DNA from: Bemisia tabaci
Taxonomy: Eukaryota; Arthropoda; Insecta; Hemiptera; Aleyrodidae
Assembly: GCF_918797505.1 (NCBI RefSeq)
Contig: NC_092802.1
Location: 6,591,480 to 6,655,479, forward strand
Length of the DNA: 64,000 nt
Direction: 5' to 3'
Each line of letters begins with the position of its first letter. Position 1 is the stretch's first letter. Of this stretch, positions 32,067-44,311 are shown one piece after another. The notes beneath the pieces were generated by a model. That model did not search any database, had not been told where the DNA came from, and saw only the letters and a list, made by a program, of their open reading frames with translations. The position numbers were made by a program, and so were the translations under genes.

Positions 32067-32307
32067 CACTGAAAAAAACAAACTCCGGCCGTGGGAGCCG
32101 CAATTACGGGCTATATAGACGTACCGTCCATTCCGGGCTCAAAGGCCGAAAATTCCGGCTGCCGGAGCCGTAGCTTCGATTGCTCCGGGTTCAGAGGCCG
32201 AAGCTACGGCTCCAGCAGCCGGAATTTTTGGCCTTTGAGCCCGGAACGGACGGTACGTCTATATAGCCCGTAATTACGGCTCCCACGGCCGGAGTTTTTT
32301 TTTCGTG
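32067..32307. mobile_element. CACTG-ended palindromic MITE (TA TSD), GC-rich
   Basis: TA flanks both ends (32065-32066, 32308-32309). CACTGAAAAAAACAAACTCC pairs with the inverse near the right end. The arms (GGCCGTGGGAGCCG, GTACCGTCC, CCGGGCTCAAAGGCC) are almost perfectly complementary to a short central loop. It shares CACTG/TA ends with 46352 and 62312. Confidence 0.8.
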
Positions 32308-32683
32308 TAACTACATTATTTTTTGCGCTCTTAATGCTTTCTCATATGTCTCATTGGTATACAATTAAGATGAATTTTGCTGTTTTAGCCAATTCAATGA
32401 TTGCATCTGAAGGGGATAGGTAAGACGAATTTTGAAGGAAATTCGATTTCGAAAATTTGACACTTACTGCTTTCTTCGCTATCACGACATAACGGTGATT
32501 GTACAAAGGCCCACCACATCCCATCTCGAGCCCTGGTACCAGTTTTAAGGTCCGGGCCCCAAGCACGGAGGGGGGGGGGTCCGAGGGGCATCCCCCGAGA
32601 AATTTTAGAATTTATACGACTAATCGGACGCATTTTGAAGCTTCCATAAAGAATTATTCCATCAATTTCTGCGAAATAATTAT

Positions 32684-32718
<35 letters not shown>

Positions 32719-33189
32719 CATACTTTCAGCACAAAATACTTGCGAATTGTTGCATTTAAAACATCTGGAAAATTTTTATTTATTTTTTTTGGGGGGGTCA
32801 TATGATACTATTTTCAGTTCTATGAGGGCCAGGCCCCCCTGGACTCCCCCTTCGTTTGTCTATGGCAAGGGAGTTGAGCCATGAGCCATTGAAGTCGAGG
32901 ATGCCCAGGCTGGAGACTCTTAGCATCTGACGACGGAAGAAAATGAAACGCAGTTACTAAAAATATCCCTCTGTATACTGAAAATCTTGAAAATAGATAG
33001 AAATTTTCCAAGAAGTATACTTGTTTGAAAATTTAAGAAGAATTCTATAGTGTCCCAGCGTATGTCTCTGAAAATCTATTCACCTTTTGCGAAATTTTTA
33101 GGGTAAATTTTTCACTTATTCTTACGAAGCAAGGGTTGCATGTGAATTCGTAGTGGTTTTTCACGGGTAACACGGGCCCCGTCCGGGGC

Positions 33190-34150
33190 CAAGTATCCCC
33201 CCTTGTGGCGCGCCTGCCTTCATGCACGCTGGGCTTGTCGATTTCCTTTGACATTTTTGCAGTGGTGAATGCATAGCTGAAGCGCGCTCCAGCTAGAATT
33301 GTATTTAGCAAATGGGTAGTTTTTCTACGAGGATTAAAAATAAACAAGTGGTTAGAAATGAAAACAAAATAATATGAACCATGCAAAACGATTATTCCGA
33401 TAACGGAACTTGCCTGTTTCGAAAACGCCTTCAAATGCGGCGTGATACCTCACACATTCCGGAGAGTTCAAATAGTTGTATCATTACACCTCAGAAATGC
33501 GGCGGAAGATTACAATTGAAATTGCCTTTATGCACGCTGGCCTTCTTGATTTCCGGTAACATTTTTGCAGTCGTGAATGCATAGCTGAAGTGCGCTCCAG
33601 GTAGAATTTTATTTAGCAAATGGGTGGCCTCACGCATTCCGAAGAGTTCAAATAGTCGTATCATTGCGCTGTAAGAATGTGACGGAAGATTTAAATGGAG
33701 ATAGCCTCCATACACGTTGGCCTTTTCGATTTCCGTTAACATTTTTGCATTCATGAATGCGCTTAAGTGCGCTCCAGCTAGAGTTGTATATAGCAAATGG
33801 GTGGTTTTTATAGGAGGATTATAATTAAACAAGTGGTTAGAAATGGAAAATAATATAATATGAACTATGCAAAACGGTTATTCCGATAACGGAACTTGCC
33901 GATTTCGGAAACGCCTTCAAATGCGGCGTGATACCTCACGCATTCCGGAGAGTTCAAATAGTTGTATCATTGCGCCTTAGAAATGCGACGGAAGATTTAA
34001 ATGGAGATAGCCTCCATGCACGCTGGGCTTGTCGATTTCCTCTGAAATTTTTGCAGTGGTGAATGCATAGCTGTAGGGTGCTCCAGCTAGAATTGTATTT
34101 AGCAAATGGGTGGTTTTTCTACGAGGATTAAAAATAAACGAGTGGTACGG
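33190..34150 (-). repeat. Four-fold repeat with exon-like open frame
   Basis: Four related units (near 33220-33340, 33470-33620, 33650-33830 and 33930-34145) each encode, on the minus strand, variants of THLLNTILAGA, YAFTTAKM, EIDKPSVHGG and LHLNLPSHF. In two units (entry at 33324 and 34118) the frame is preceded by a pyrimidine tract and a CTCGTAG acceptor; in a third the AG has mutated. A GCGTGAG-GTATCA donor-like site follows the units near 33450 and 33925. I do not recognise the peptide. It may be a duplicated exon of an unseen gene or part of a mobile element. Confidence 0.4.
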
Positions 34151-34359
34151 AATATAACAAAGCCATGATGCAACAAGCCATGATGTTGATTCGGTCGCTT
34201 TATGCAAAATTAAATTGTAGCAGAGATTTCGTAACATCGCAACCAATCTACGCATTTTTGCAGTTTCACCGTCGTATACGCTCTTAATTTTGTGGAATTA
34301 TGTAGAAAATTTTCCTCTGAGAGTTGATTTTTCCTTGCTAGCTCCATAAAAGAGGAGAC

Positions 34360-34521
34360 CATTGGCGGATCCAACAATATGGTAACATTGTTTTCCTCCA
34401 TTTAAACCCATAGAAATGTATCGATCCTTGAAGGGGCCGGATGCTCCGACAAGAATCGATTATTTAATATAGATTTAAATGGAGGAAATCCGAAGTTGCC
34501 AAATTGCTGGATCTGCCTCTG
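34360..34521. mobile_element. CAGAGGCGGAT hAT MITE, copy 1
   Basis: It ends in GGATCTGCCTCTG; the left end is the diverged CATTGGCGGATCC. Flanks GAGGAGAC and GAAGAGAC match at 7 of 8. The copy at 60323 has a perfect duplication. Confidence 0.75.
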
Positions 34522-34790
34522 GAAGAGACTTAGACAAGAAATTACAGAAAGGCCAATTCAACGTGAGCCAAAGTGGCCTCCGTGTACTTTTGCAGTGTAA
34601 CTCCCGTGTGAGTTTTTGTCTTTGGGATGAAAAGGAATACTCACGTCTTAGAATGGAACCGCATGAAGGAAAGACCAATCTCGAAATTTTTTTACTGCAT
34701 TAAAATTATTCATTTTTCCGGGAGAAATTACGGTGATGGAGAGGAGTGTGAGAGACCTCGCAGAGGGACAGTTTAAATAGGGAAGCATGT

Positions 34791-34954
34791 CAAGGCGGAC
34801 AGCGTGCTTTGCGATACATCGATACATCTGCCATTTAAACCTATGGGAAAGGATCGATAAACAGGGTGTTTGCAACGAACACCCTATTAATCGATTCTTT
34901 ACCATAGCTTCAAATGGAGAGATATCGATAATCTTAATTCGTGCCTCGCTGCTG
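34791..34954. mobile_element. CAGTGGCG hAT MITE, copy 4 (diverged)
   Basis: The internal TTGCGATACATCGATACATC, TTTAAACCTATGG and CGAACACCC core is clear. The termini (CAAGGCGGACAGCGTG, GCCTCGCTGCTG) are mutated and no duplication remains. Confidence 0.65.
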
Positions 34955-35033
34955 CAAAAGTATGATGCAAGCAAGCGTTCCATCGCACTTTCAGAGAGTT
35001 ATCGAGCTCCTCGCACATAAAGACGCGACAAAT

Positions 35034-35155
35034 GGATGTGTTTCTACCAAACGGAACTATGTGCATTATGACGTGAGCCATGTTATGCATATATTCTTAT
35101 GGGTCTCAGGGCTCATGTCTTAAAGCACATAGTTCTGTTTGATAGAAATACGTCC
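35034..35155. mobile_element. 122-bp GGACGTA MITE, copy 1
   Basis: The ends GGATGTGTTTCTACC and GATAGAAATACGTCC, with inner AAACGGAACTATGTGCAT inverted, are flanked by AAAT on both sides (35030-35033, 35156-35159). The second copy (59962) has the same length. Confidence 0.8.
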
Positions 35156-35386
35156 AAATAGGACGAACTTAGTGGAGAAAGACAATAAATTTTAGTAAAA
35201 CCAAAAATAGCGGGACTTTTGCGCGACCTAAAACTTAAATATGCAAGGGGGCTTTTAGTAGGATTGCTGGAGGGAAACCATACGTCAGAGCAGTTTGCAT
35301 TTTTGGCTTGCTCCGAGAAGTGAAGTGAAAAATACTTGATTTTTGTTTCCAACTGCGGCATTTGTTTTCATTGCACTTGCTCAATA

Positions 35387-35603
35387 CTGCTAAGGAAGAA
35401 CGCCGTAAGAACATTCGAGAGTTGCCTAATTTCCCTCGATATAACATGTATTTTTGAAAACATTCATGCATATTAAATTGCACACAGAATTGTCTGAAAA
35501 TTTTGGAAAATAATATTCGCAAATTTTCCAGTAAATTCGGTTTTTATCGGAGAAACTTGGCGATGTCTGAAGTGTCACACGGCGTTCTTCCTTAGCTCGG
35601 CAG
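35387..35603. mobile_element. CTGCCGTGC MITE, copy (217 bp)
   Basis: The ends CTGCTAAGGAAGAACGCCGT and the inverse TTCCTTAGCTCGGCAG are clear. It is slightly shortened internally. Flanks AATA and ACTA match at 3 of 4. Confidence 0.7.
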
Positions 35604-35695
35604 ACTAGCATACGTGGTTGCGCACGCCATATCGAGGAAATTTTTGGAGGACAATTATTTAACCGAATATAAGCTGAGCAAGTGTAGGATAAAAT

Positions 35696-35952
35696 GGATT
35701 GCATTTTGCAAAAAGGAACCACTAGCATTGCAATGATGCTAAGATTGTGCAACTTTTACCTTCGCAATAAAATTGCGGAAATCGTGGAAAACTATGAAAT
35801 TTAGATGGTAAGTTTTGTCTTAAATTCACGGTTTTTAGCGAGTAAAATAGAAACTATCAATGGATAATCGGGGTTTTCCTCCAAGACAAAAGAAGTTGCA
35901 CAATCTTCGCAACATTGCAATGCTAGTGGTTCCTTTTTGCAAAATGCAATCC
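35696..35952. mobile_element. GGATTGCATTTTG MITE, copy (257 bp)
   Basis: GGATTGCATTTTGCAAAAAG and its inverse bound 257 bp, flanked by AAAT (35692-35695, 35953-35956). Subterminal GGAACCACTAGCATTGCAAT is also inverted at the other end. Confidence 0.85.
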
Positions 35953-36041
35953 AAATTATGTTTTTTTTTTTTTTATTTTTTTTTTTTTTTAATTTCCTCT
36001 TTATCATTGTTTACAGACTAATTCTTCGACTTTTCATACGT

Positions 36042-36285
36042 CGTCACCTTCCGGCCAAAGTATCACAAGCGCCATGCAACGTTTAAAATTTTCCGCCGCC
36101 ATTTTATTTTTTTACAGAGAGATCGTTCAACAAAGCTGTCCGAAAATTTCAATGAATTTTCTTTGTGCTGTCGATAAATTCAGTGAAATAGTCAAACAGA
36201 TTCAACCAACAATTTCTCTGTAAAAAAATAAAATGGCGTCAGACATGTATAGAGGCGCTTGTGATGCTTTGCCCGGAAGGTGACG
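36042..36285. mobile_element. CGTCACCTTCC MITE, copy 1
   Basis: The ends CGTCACCTTCCGGCC and GGAAGGTGACG, plus inverted AAAGTATCACAAGCGCC, match the element at 43425. Flanks ACGT and GTGT agree at only 2 of 4 bases, so this copy's duplication has decayed. Confidence 0.75.
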
Positions 36286-36789
36286 GTGTGACGCAGTCTG
36301 GAATAGGGAACTTTTCGTCATATTAATGGAGTATTTGCAGTATTTGGCGTATTTGGAGTGTTTAAAATTTTGTAAAATGAAACTACTGGGAGAATTGAAC
36401 AAGAAGATAATCTTGGTTTCTCAACTGAACAATCATTGGATCAGATGACAGAATAACTAATCTGCTAAAGTGCATGTGCTTGCCGTCAGAAGACGGCACA
36501 TTTTCTCACTTTTAAATCCATTTTTATACAATTTCCCTTTTCAGAAAAAAATTATGAAACATACTGCGAACCCGGTTCATAAAACACTCTCAGATGAAGT
36601 AATTTTTTTTGGGTGCAAATTCTCCATCACGAGAATTGAATTTTTGGCATATTTATTTCGTAGGAGAATAATTAAAACGTGTCTTTTATCAAACGTCTAA
36701 TTGCTCAGGTACACGGTCAAATTTTGAAGATTTAAAAACTTCGCTTCTCCTTTTATGCAGTCCACCTCTAACATTGCATTGGAGCAATT

Positions 36790-36900
36790 GGACTGCATTT
36801 TTAAATTTGGAACTATAAATTCTAGCCCGGTTTAAAGACAGCGTATGTGCCATTAGTTTCCGCATGCACATAAGTTTTTTTTTTTCAGATGAGCCAGATG
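36790..36900. mobile_element. GGACTGCATTTTG MITE, decayed copy
   Basis: GGACTGCATTTTTAAATTTG, then AACTATAAATTCTAGCCCGG and GTGCCATTAGTTTCC, parallels 25336-25430. The right end is lost. Confidence 0.55.
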
Positions 36901-38797
36901 CCATGCTATTACGCGATAACGTGAGCTACGATAGTGACTAATCAGCGTTCGATTAGATTGGCCTCCTTTGCCGCACTGGGCCAAAATTGTGTTGGCTGGT
37001 TACAGCACGGTTGAAAGTTGCGACAAGAATGTCGACTTTGTTATTAGGTTGCTGATCAATGGTTTACACCCTTGAGGTACCAAGAATGACTAGAGCCTGC
37101 TCAAAGCAAAGAGAAATATACTTGTTCTAACGCGCGGGCTAACATATTCCATATAACAACGGAGAAATCACGGTTTACAGGACTCCGAATGTAACGCTTC
37201 GAAATAAAAGAAAAGACATCATTTTCGGTCGTTTGAACTTGAGAATTTTGTTTCATTCCTGGCCAATTCTTCTACGGGATTTCTTTTTTTGTAAGTCAGA
37301 GCCTAATTTTGGAAAAAAAAAATGAAAAATATGTGTGTCAAAATTTTTTGAATAATGCGACTGGACAAACTTTTCAAGTTACTTAGGTAACATATTCTGC
37401 AAATTGTCATTTATTCTATAGAAATATAAAAAAATGTGTATTATTTTGTTTGACTCTAAAAAAAAAAAACTTTCCTGGACATTTTTTTAACATGATGACC
37501 TGAACCATTTTGTCCGAATTATTTCAAAGAAATTTTTGATAAGGTAAACTGCCTTTCCCATTGTAACGCATGCTATGCAGGTGCTCTTCTTCTTTTCTTT
37601 TTCTTTTTCATTTTTTTTATTTTTTATTTTTTTTTTTTACTTTAACAGCAGTTCAATTTTGAGACGTTTTTAAGGATTTCATAAATTGGTTATGTATGGA
37701 TAATCCAATTTTGCTGGATCCTGAGGTACGCGTCAATTCAGCATGAAGGAACTTCTGCAGCTTAAAATAAGCGAATTCTTCGATGTAGAGACCAATGATG
37801 TATCTTTTTTTAAATTCAGGCGCATGAATTTTTTTAAACGGGGCTCTTTGACTTTTTGAGAGACTAAAATAATCAATTAATCCTGTAAAATTATTTCCAT
37901 CATGAAGACACTTGGCAACACTGCGTTTAGGAAAGCACTCGATTCTGCGACTCCGTTGACCTAATCTGATATTCAATTAAATCAGTCATCTTTACATACG
38001 TTAATCACTTATCTGATTCATTGTCAGTTTGATCCAGATCCGGTAGATAGAGCTTGCAGTAGCAATTTCCTGATTATTATACTCTCTTTTTTAAGGTACT
38101 TAAAAATATTACGGTATATTTTTTACAGCTGGACTTGCAGTGAAGGTCCCTGGACTGAGCATCCTAAAAACTACGACCTGTTCTATGCACTTGTACTAGA
38201 AATGGTGGAATTGTCATAATTTTATGTTTCGATTGTAAAAATTCCACTTCCAGAAGATGGTTTAGATCCGGCTGGACCGCCCTGAGCGGAAAATTAAGTT
38301 GAGGTTCTGACCCATCCTCAGCTGTTTATCGAGCAGCAGCTCTTTTTTATTTATTTAATGTTTTCTCTTAATTTCCTGTCCATTTTTATTCTAAATTTCA
38401 TTTGTCGCTGGTGCAATCGAAAACTGTCTGTGGTTCTGATTGCATCGTCGAGCATTGCTGCTGGATGGGAATATGGATCTCCATAAACAATCTACACTTT
38501 GTCCCACCAAAATCGTGTCGCTGAGCAAAATACCTCACTATGACATGAACATAAAATTTATGATAAACAATTCTTCAAAAACTGAGAAAAAATGATAAAT
38601 TATGAATATGATACTTTTCAAGTATAACACATCGAAAGTTGTGAACTTTGAGAGGATATTTTATATAAGTACATAACGAGATCGCTAAGGAGGCGTGAAA
38701 TTGTTTCTTATTACGTGCAACAAATGTATTATTCTTACTCATCCAGTGTTATTAGTAGTCATGCTTTCAAAATTAGCAGGTTTTCGGCTCATAACTG
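36901..38797. other. No gene recognised
   Basis: AT-rich sequence with T-rich low complexity near 37580-37640. No credible frame, RNA gene or terminal repeat. Confidence 0.4.
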
Positions 38798-39040
38798 AGG
38801 GGCTTGGAGGACAAGGCGCATAAGTGCAGTTTTTGACATTTCGAGAAATGCGTGTTCGAAGTTTCGAAACTACATGGATTTTTATGACAGAAAGAAAGTT
38901 CAAACTGACATATTGATGCTTAAAAAATAGAGTTTGAAAATTTTTTCAGAGTATATGCATTCAGACTGGTTTCATTTGAAATAATTAGTACCTCAATTTC
39001 TTCAAAAACTACACTTGTGCGCTTTGTCCTCAAAGCCCCT
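38798..39040. mobile_element. AGGGGCTTGGAGGACAAGG element, copy 1
   Basis: AGGGGCTTGGAGGACAAGGC and the near-inverse GCTTTGTCCTCAAAGCCCCT bound 243 bp, with TGCAGTTTTTGA inverted inside. The second copy at 56611-56850 is 240 bp. The duplication is unclear. Confidence 0.75.
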
Positions 39041-39062
39041 AAATTAAAAGAAAACAAATTAT

Positions 39063-39241
39063 TGAGCTTTTAGCCAATTCAATGGAAGCGAAACTACGTA
39101 ATTTCAGGCCATGCTTGGACAATAATACAGAATACAGAATGCGGTGTGTAAATAAGCATGTAATTTTCTCTCATTCTGTTTTATTGTCAAGCATGACCTG
39201 AATTTACATAGTTCCGCTCCTACTAAATCGGCTAGGAGCTT
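39063..39241. repeat. Small inverted-repeat element
   Basis: GCTTTTAGCCAATTCAATGG pairs loosely with the inverse at the right end (CTAAATCGGCTAGGAGC). TACGTAATTTCAGGCCATGC and its near-inverse lie inside, followed by ACAATAATACAGAAT. Confidence 0.55.
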
Positions 39242-40338
39242 AATACTTTGTTTTTTAGCGGCTCTGGTGCTTGCACTAGAGCTGCTATTCCGGACGGTCC
39301 CAGCTGGGGAGTATCAATGCAGCATGTTACATTGTAGAGACCGCGCGTTGGTTGATGGGAATCGGCGCCATTTTCGGCTATGTTCCTTGTCATGACTTTA
39401 TTTTATTGCATACTGTTTTATTGTTAGTCAATGCTATGTTGTGTATTGTATTTTTGGAATCATGGTGATACAGTCAACAATTCAAAACTTGTTTGTGCTT
39501 TTATCTCGTGATGGAAAAAATGTACTTTACGTTCAAAATTTGAAAATTTGAATTTTAAAGTTTTCGCGGTTAAGGAAGCTTTAACCACTGGGTTGGAGCT
39601 TCCTAGTCATTTACTCGATATCAGCTGATAGCAAACAAAGGTTACCAGGGAAACCGTAAACGTCCAACAACTATCGTGGCCATTGGGGCGATTATTAAAA
39701 TGATATCGACTGTATGTCGCCGCTTACGACAGGACATAGCCCTATCTTAACTGTGTAATATATCGCAATTCGATATTGTTTTGATTTTTAAAAGGAGCAA
39801 TTCATTCATACAGTTCCGATTAGTTTTGGCGAACGGGCCCTTAACCTACGGCACTCGGCTCATGGGAATTTTTTAACTCTAAATTTTTTAACCTAACTCT
39901 TCCATTCCGGGAACATATTTATTGAAAACGGCGACTTTTTCAACAGTCCTATTTTTATCTACAACATCTAAGTGGCCCTTCATAATCATTTAATTTTGGC
40001 CCCTGGCCAGAAAAAGGTTCGGAAATTGCAGTGATTTTGCCGAAAATGCTGAAGTAAGTAAATTTGGGCATTTTTTTTCCTTCTTCAAACTCTGTGGAGA
40101 AGCACTTCTCCTCCAGTACATCTATTTTTTTACTTATCTCTCGCAAGGTACATTTACAGAAGGTGTGTTCCAGTATTAACAGTTCAGATTCGTGGTTTTT
40201 TTATTATAACGCTTATTTCGGAAAGCAATTATTACATTGTTCAATTCTACTGACTTTCAACACTCGATTATACTCCCGGCAAATTCTGCAGCAGCGTTTC
40301 AAATGTTGACTCTAATGCTTCCAACAGCCATCCGATGT
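39242..40338. other. No gene recognised
   Basis: No credible frame or repeat boundary. AT-rich. Confidence 0.35.
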
Positions 40339-40860
40339 CTAAGGGTTTATCCCTAGATTTAGGGATTTTCCGGAATTTCCAGGGATTTAGGGATTTTTCA
40401 GGAAATCTAGGGATTTTTTTTTGATGAGGTAAAGTTACCAAAAATCAACTTTTTAACCTCAATTCTAGCTTCGACAATCGAAAACATTTTTTCATCTATA
40501 TTTTGTAGGCCTTTTTGGCAACACTATTTTCCCCGCAAATAAGCCGGAAATTAAAACGATTGCGTCCTTCGATGTACTTGACATTCAACTGCATTCAACC
40601 TGTTAATAATAAGAAATCAACTAATATTCTTTCATTTTATTGGTCTGGATTAGCACTGCTTTCAGAGAGCGCCAAAATTCAAACGAGCCAATCAGATTTA
40701 AATATTGCAAATCGCTACATCGAATGACATCATGATTCTTCGTTAAAAATGGCGCTTTTTGCAAAATCTAGGGATTTTTTAAGTATATTTGAGCAAATCT
40801 GGGGATTTAGGGATTTTTAGCGAAATCTAGGCATTTTTTTTCTTCCCCGCTAGGGATTTA
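40339..40860. repeat. Repeat with multiple AATCTAGGGATTTTT motifs
   Basis: Variants of AATCTAGGGATTTTT are clustered at 40345-40420 and 40765-40860, all in the same orientation, flanking ~340 bp of other sequence. No terminal inverted repeat was found. Confidence 0.5.
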
Positions 40861-41130
40861 ATATCGGAAGACTGGCTTCCAGTATCGTAGCGTTGATCGT
40901 CGCTGATGTCGAAATGGAACCTAATGCCGGACTTACTGTAACACCTCCATTCCTCAATTCCGGTGAGGAATACGTCTCTACCCTTAACTCAATATAAATA
41001 TACAAATTGATAAGTGAGTGCTTTAGTCTCCTGAAAACAGAATTGCGAAACTTAAAATTGGAGAAAAATGATGAGTAAATGAAAAAATGGAACCAATTGA
41101 TGGGATATGTCGCATGCCATTCTGACACAA
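40861..41130. repeat. Segment related to the inverted repeat at 45590
   Basis: CTCCTGAAAACAGAATTGCG, GAGAAAAATGATGAGTAAATG, GGAACCAATTGATGGG and CGCATGCCATTCTGACAC correspond to parts of the element at 45590-45936. Confidence 0.5.
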
Positions 41131-41721
41131 AATATGGCGTCTATCGAATCACCTTAACTAAATAAAATAACCAAATTTTCAACTCTCAAACTATCAACTA
41201 TCAACTATCAAATTTCAAACTATCAAAATTTCCAACAATGACAAAAATGATTGTAATATACCTATAATGTAATGAAATATACACGCTCTAATCATTTAAT
41301 TTGTATTACCTTTATGTTATGTACCTACATGTTATACTATTTTTCTAATAAATTTTGCCAACATGCTTTTCAATTCAGTCTACAACATTTCATTCCGACG
41401 TGGCAATAATGATTTATAATGCCCCTAATCCATCAAAATGAATAACAATAGTAATGCCGCATTATAATGTCGTATTATACATCGCAACGATTCATGTCCT
41501 ACTGATTATTGATTATTGTAAGATGAATTCTGTTTTCTCTGATTATATGTTTCATACGTGCGAAGCAAGTACGGGTCACTAGAAACGTGGTTCGTACGGG
41601 TGGCTGATGAAATTGATCTTCGAATACCTTTTGATGAGCTAGGGAAATGGAACCATCTGCATCTCATGGACAATAAATAGTTGCCGTAATTAAGGTCATC
41701 CCGTGATTAAGGTGCCGTGAT

Positions 41722-41991
41722 TTAAGTCATAAATTCTTCATCTAATTCTTGATTCATCTCCAAAATGTCTGCTAAAGCTTTCATGCGCTTCTCCTTGTAT
41801 GCATGAATGAGCAAATTGGGTATCGAACAAGCGGACACTTTTTGAAAATTTAGATGATTCTGGACAATATCGTACAGAAGTCCACGAGCTGCAGATAGAA
41901 CCATTACCTCTAGCTCATCAAAAGTTATTCGAAGATCATTCAACAACCTCTTTGACAAGTTGCAAAAACTTTTCGTTAACAATAGTGTCAC
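41722..41991 (-). pseudogene. Mariner-type transposase fragment
   Basis: A frame of 89 codons contains VQNHLNFQKVSACSIPNLL, KEKRMKALADILEMNQ and LDEEFMT. This is the linker between the helix-turn-helix part and the catalytic domain in mariner/SETMAR-type transposases, where HLNFRKVSARWVP is usual and GDETWV follows. The TGDETW catalytic motif is absent: the frame stops right after EEFMT and the downstream sequence is unrelated. Upstream DNA-binding helices are also missing. It is a dead fragment; no inverted repeats are seen around it. Confidence 0.65.
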
Positions 41992-43124
41992 ACGGTACTA
42001 GGAATATTTACTATTTAACGAACCTTATATTTCCCTGACTTAGTCCTAAATTATAGAAGTATGCGTTACTTTTCCAGCAATCCAAAAAAACAATTATACA
42101 AAAAACCAATTCCTACACTTTCAGATATAAAAATGCAAATTTTTTGCAGCCTCGCTAAACGACTTATCAACCAGAGATTTTTTAGGAAGCGGACCTCCAA
42201 AGAGCTTTCAAAATTAAAAGTATACAACAAGTGATAATGCCATGTATTCGCCATATCAAAGCCCAATACACATTTATACACCGGCTACGTAAATCTGCTA
42301 AGTTACAAAACATGAATCGACAGTTGTCGGATTGTACATCAATGACAAAATGTGTCTAGGCCCTCATTCTTGACTACAACTACTGCCCCCAGAGCCGCTC
42401 TCCGACGCCAATGCGTTGGAGCTTCCTGCTTGTTTTCTTTTAATCATGGTTGTACATAGAAAAAAAACGAAGAGGAAGAAGGAAAATTATCTAGTGACGA
42501 AGCGAGATTTATATATTTTTACAATATGTACCAGACCGTCTCCGAAGGGAGCTATGGTATACCTTAAAAATATACATTAAACTTAATGAGATCATCTAAT
42601 CCTCTGATCAGCATGTAACATTATCAGATCGATTAAATTTGCATTGTTTTGAAATGACTGAAGTCAAGAAATTGAACATTGTTGAGCAAAACTTAGAAAT
42701 AAAAAATTAAGAAAATTATTAGAATCAATCAGCATTATTTTTAAAGAGGAGGGTATACTAAGGACACAGAAAGTCCCTTAGCAACTATAACCGGCCAATT
42801 CCCCAGTAAAAGTGAGTCAGCCTGACGTTAGATTATGTTTCATCAACTACCCTGAGTCAGACTGATTCAGTCTGAAAATTTTGGAATCACTCAAGTGATT
42901 TCAAAATGTACAGTTATCACAAATTTGAGGGTGTTAAAACACTGGTTTTCTTTGAAAATTTAAAAAGGAATAGGGAGTATGCACAGATTTATATTCACGA
43001 TACATTATTCTAAATGATTTTCCCTTTAGTTCCAGAGAATGTGACAAAAACAGAACTGTATCACAAAGTTGAGGGTCCCGTTCCATTGGTTGGATCTGTA
43101 AATTTTGCTTAGGTCTACGCATAT
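41992..43124. other. No gene recognised
   Basis: AT-rich, with short frames only. A local imperfect palindrome of GAGTCAG/CTGACT motifs lies at 42815-42870. Confidence 0.35.
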
Positions 43125-43414
43125 CATAGAGTACATAGAGTCGTGATGTAAATGGGAGAGCTGGCGTCATGTTCTGCTCGACGACGTCGGTCAACGTCAT
43201 GTTCTCGGTGTGGAATACGTGGTAATTCCTATCTCCTTTGTTGTTGTTGTTGTTGTTGTCATCGGATGGCCGGGTACCCGTGTATCGCAAACAATCGATT
43301 ATGTATCGAAAAAGTGACCCGGCGTCACACAGGAGACTCGGAATTCGGGACATGGAAAATGCTTAAAAGTGGCGCCAGCTCTCCCACTTACATTACGACT
43401 CCGTGTACTCTATG
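43125..43414 (+). mobile_element. CATAGAG-family element, copy C (complete)
   Basis: CATAGAGTACATAGAGTCG and the inverse ACTCCGTGTACTCTATG bound 290 bp with a perfect 8-bp duplication ACGCATAT (43117-43124, 43415-43422). It carries a (TTG)n tract near 43230-43258. Termini CA...TG with an 8-bp duplication are seen in P-superfamily elements; that placement is inference. Confidence 0.85.
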
Positions 43415-43424
43415 ACGCATATGT

Positions 43425-43677
43425 CGTCACCTTCCAGGCAAAGTATCACAAGCGCCATGCGACGTTTAAAAATTTCCGCCGCCATTTTATTTCTTTACTG
43501 AGAAATTGTTGGTTGAATCTGTTTGGAAATTTCACTAAATTTTATCGGCAGCACAAAGAAAATTCAGTGAAATTTTCGGACAGCTTCGTTGAACAATTTC
43601 TCTGTAAAAAAATAAAATGGCGGCGGAAATTTTTAAACGTCGCATGGCGCTTGTGATACTTTGCCTGGAAGGTGACG
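43425..43677. mobile_element. CGTCACCTTCC MITE, copy 2 (253 bp)
   Basis: The ends CGTCACCTTCCAGGCAAAG and its inverse bound 253 bp with ATGT on both sides (43421-43424, 43678-43681). It is inserted directly beside the preceding element. The subterminal ACGTTTAAAAATTTCCGCC resembles the CGACGGTG family at the same relative place. Confidence 0.85.
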
Positions 43678-44311
43678 ATGTGTAGATGCGGAAGCAAATG
43701 CAGGTGTGCACTCACCCGGATAAACGAGAGAGGAAACCATGTCACATCGTTATTTTTTGAAGTAACGTTGAGAGAACTTTTTTTCACGCTTTTCCCGCTT
43801 GGGAACATTTTAGAAAAATAACATGAAACATACATACAAGAGTCGCTTTCATAGCGCTCTCTGGCGCCCTGCGACGCCTTATCGCCACAAAACTCGGTCC
43901 TCCCACAATCCATCAGGGAGTCCACAATCCACATGAAACATAACACGTTGAAAACATGTTGCTTTATGAAAGAAAACAGGTTTGTTTATTCGTATCTCAT
44001 GAATAGACAGTGATAACTCAAACTCAAGCTACCCAAGCCACCTCGGGAATTTAATTTTTGACCATTCCATTCGGTACCTAATAATGACCAATCGCGAGCC
44101 AATCCTCCATTCCCACTTGACCTCCGCACGCAGGCCAACTGGACGTTTCTCTCCATCCATCAAGAAGCTTTAATATTCTGGTGTGCATATATTAAGAACC
44201 CTTTATAGGATGAGGCAAATTAAAATGATTTTAGTTCATTCGACGTGCCAGAAGCATAAATCAATATTAATTTTTTCCGTGGTGAAAATAGAGATCCACG
44301 TTTTCTTGGTA

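Noticed and set aside
43152..43415. Cys- and Ser-rich frame across the TTG repeat
   Set aside because: It lies inside a mobile element with precise 8-bp duplication and includes a simple repeat; no gene.
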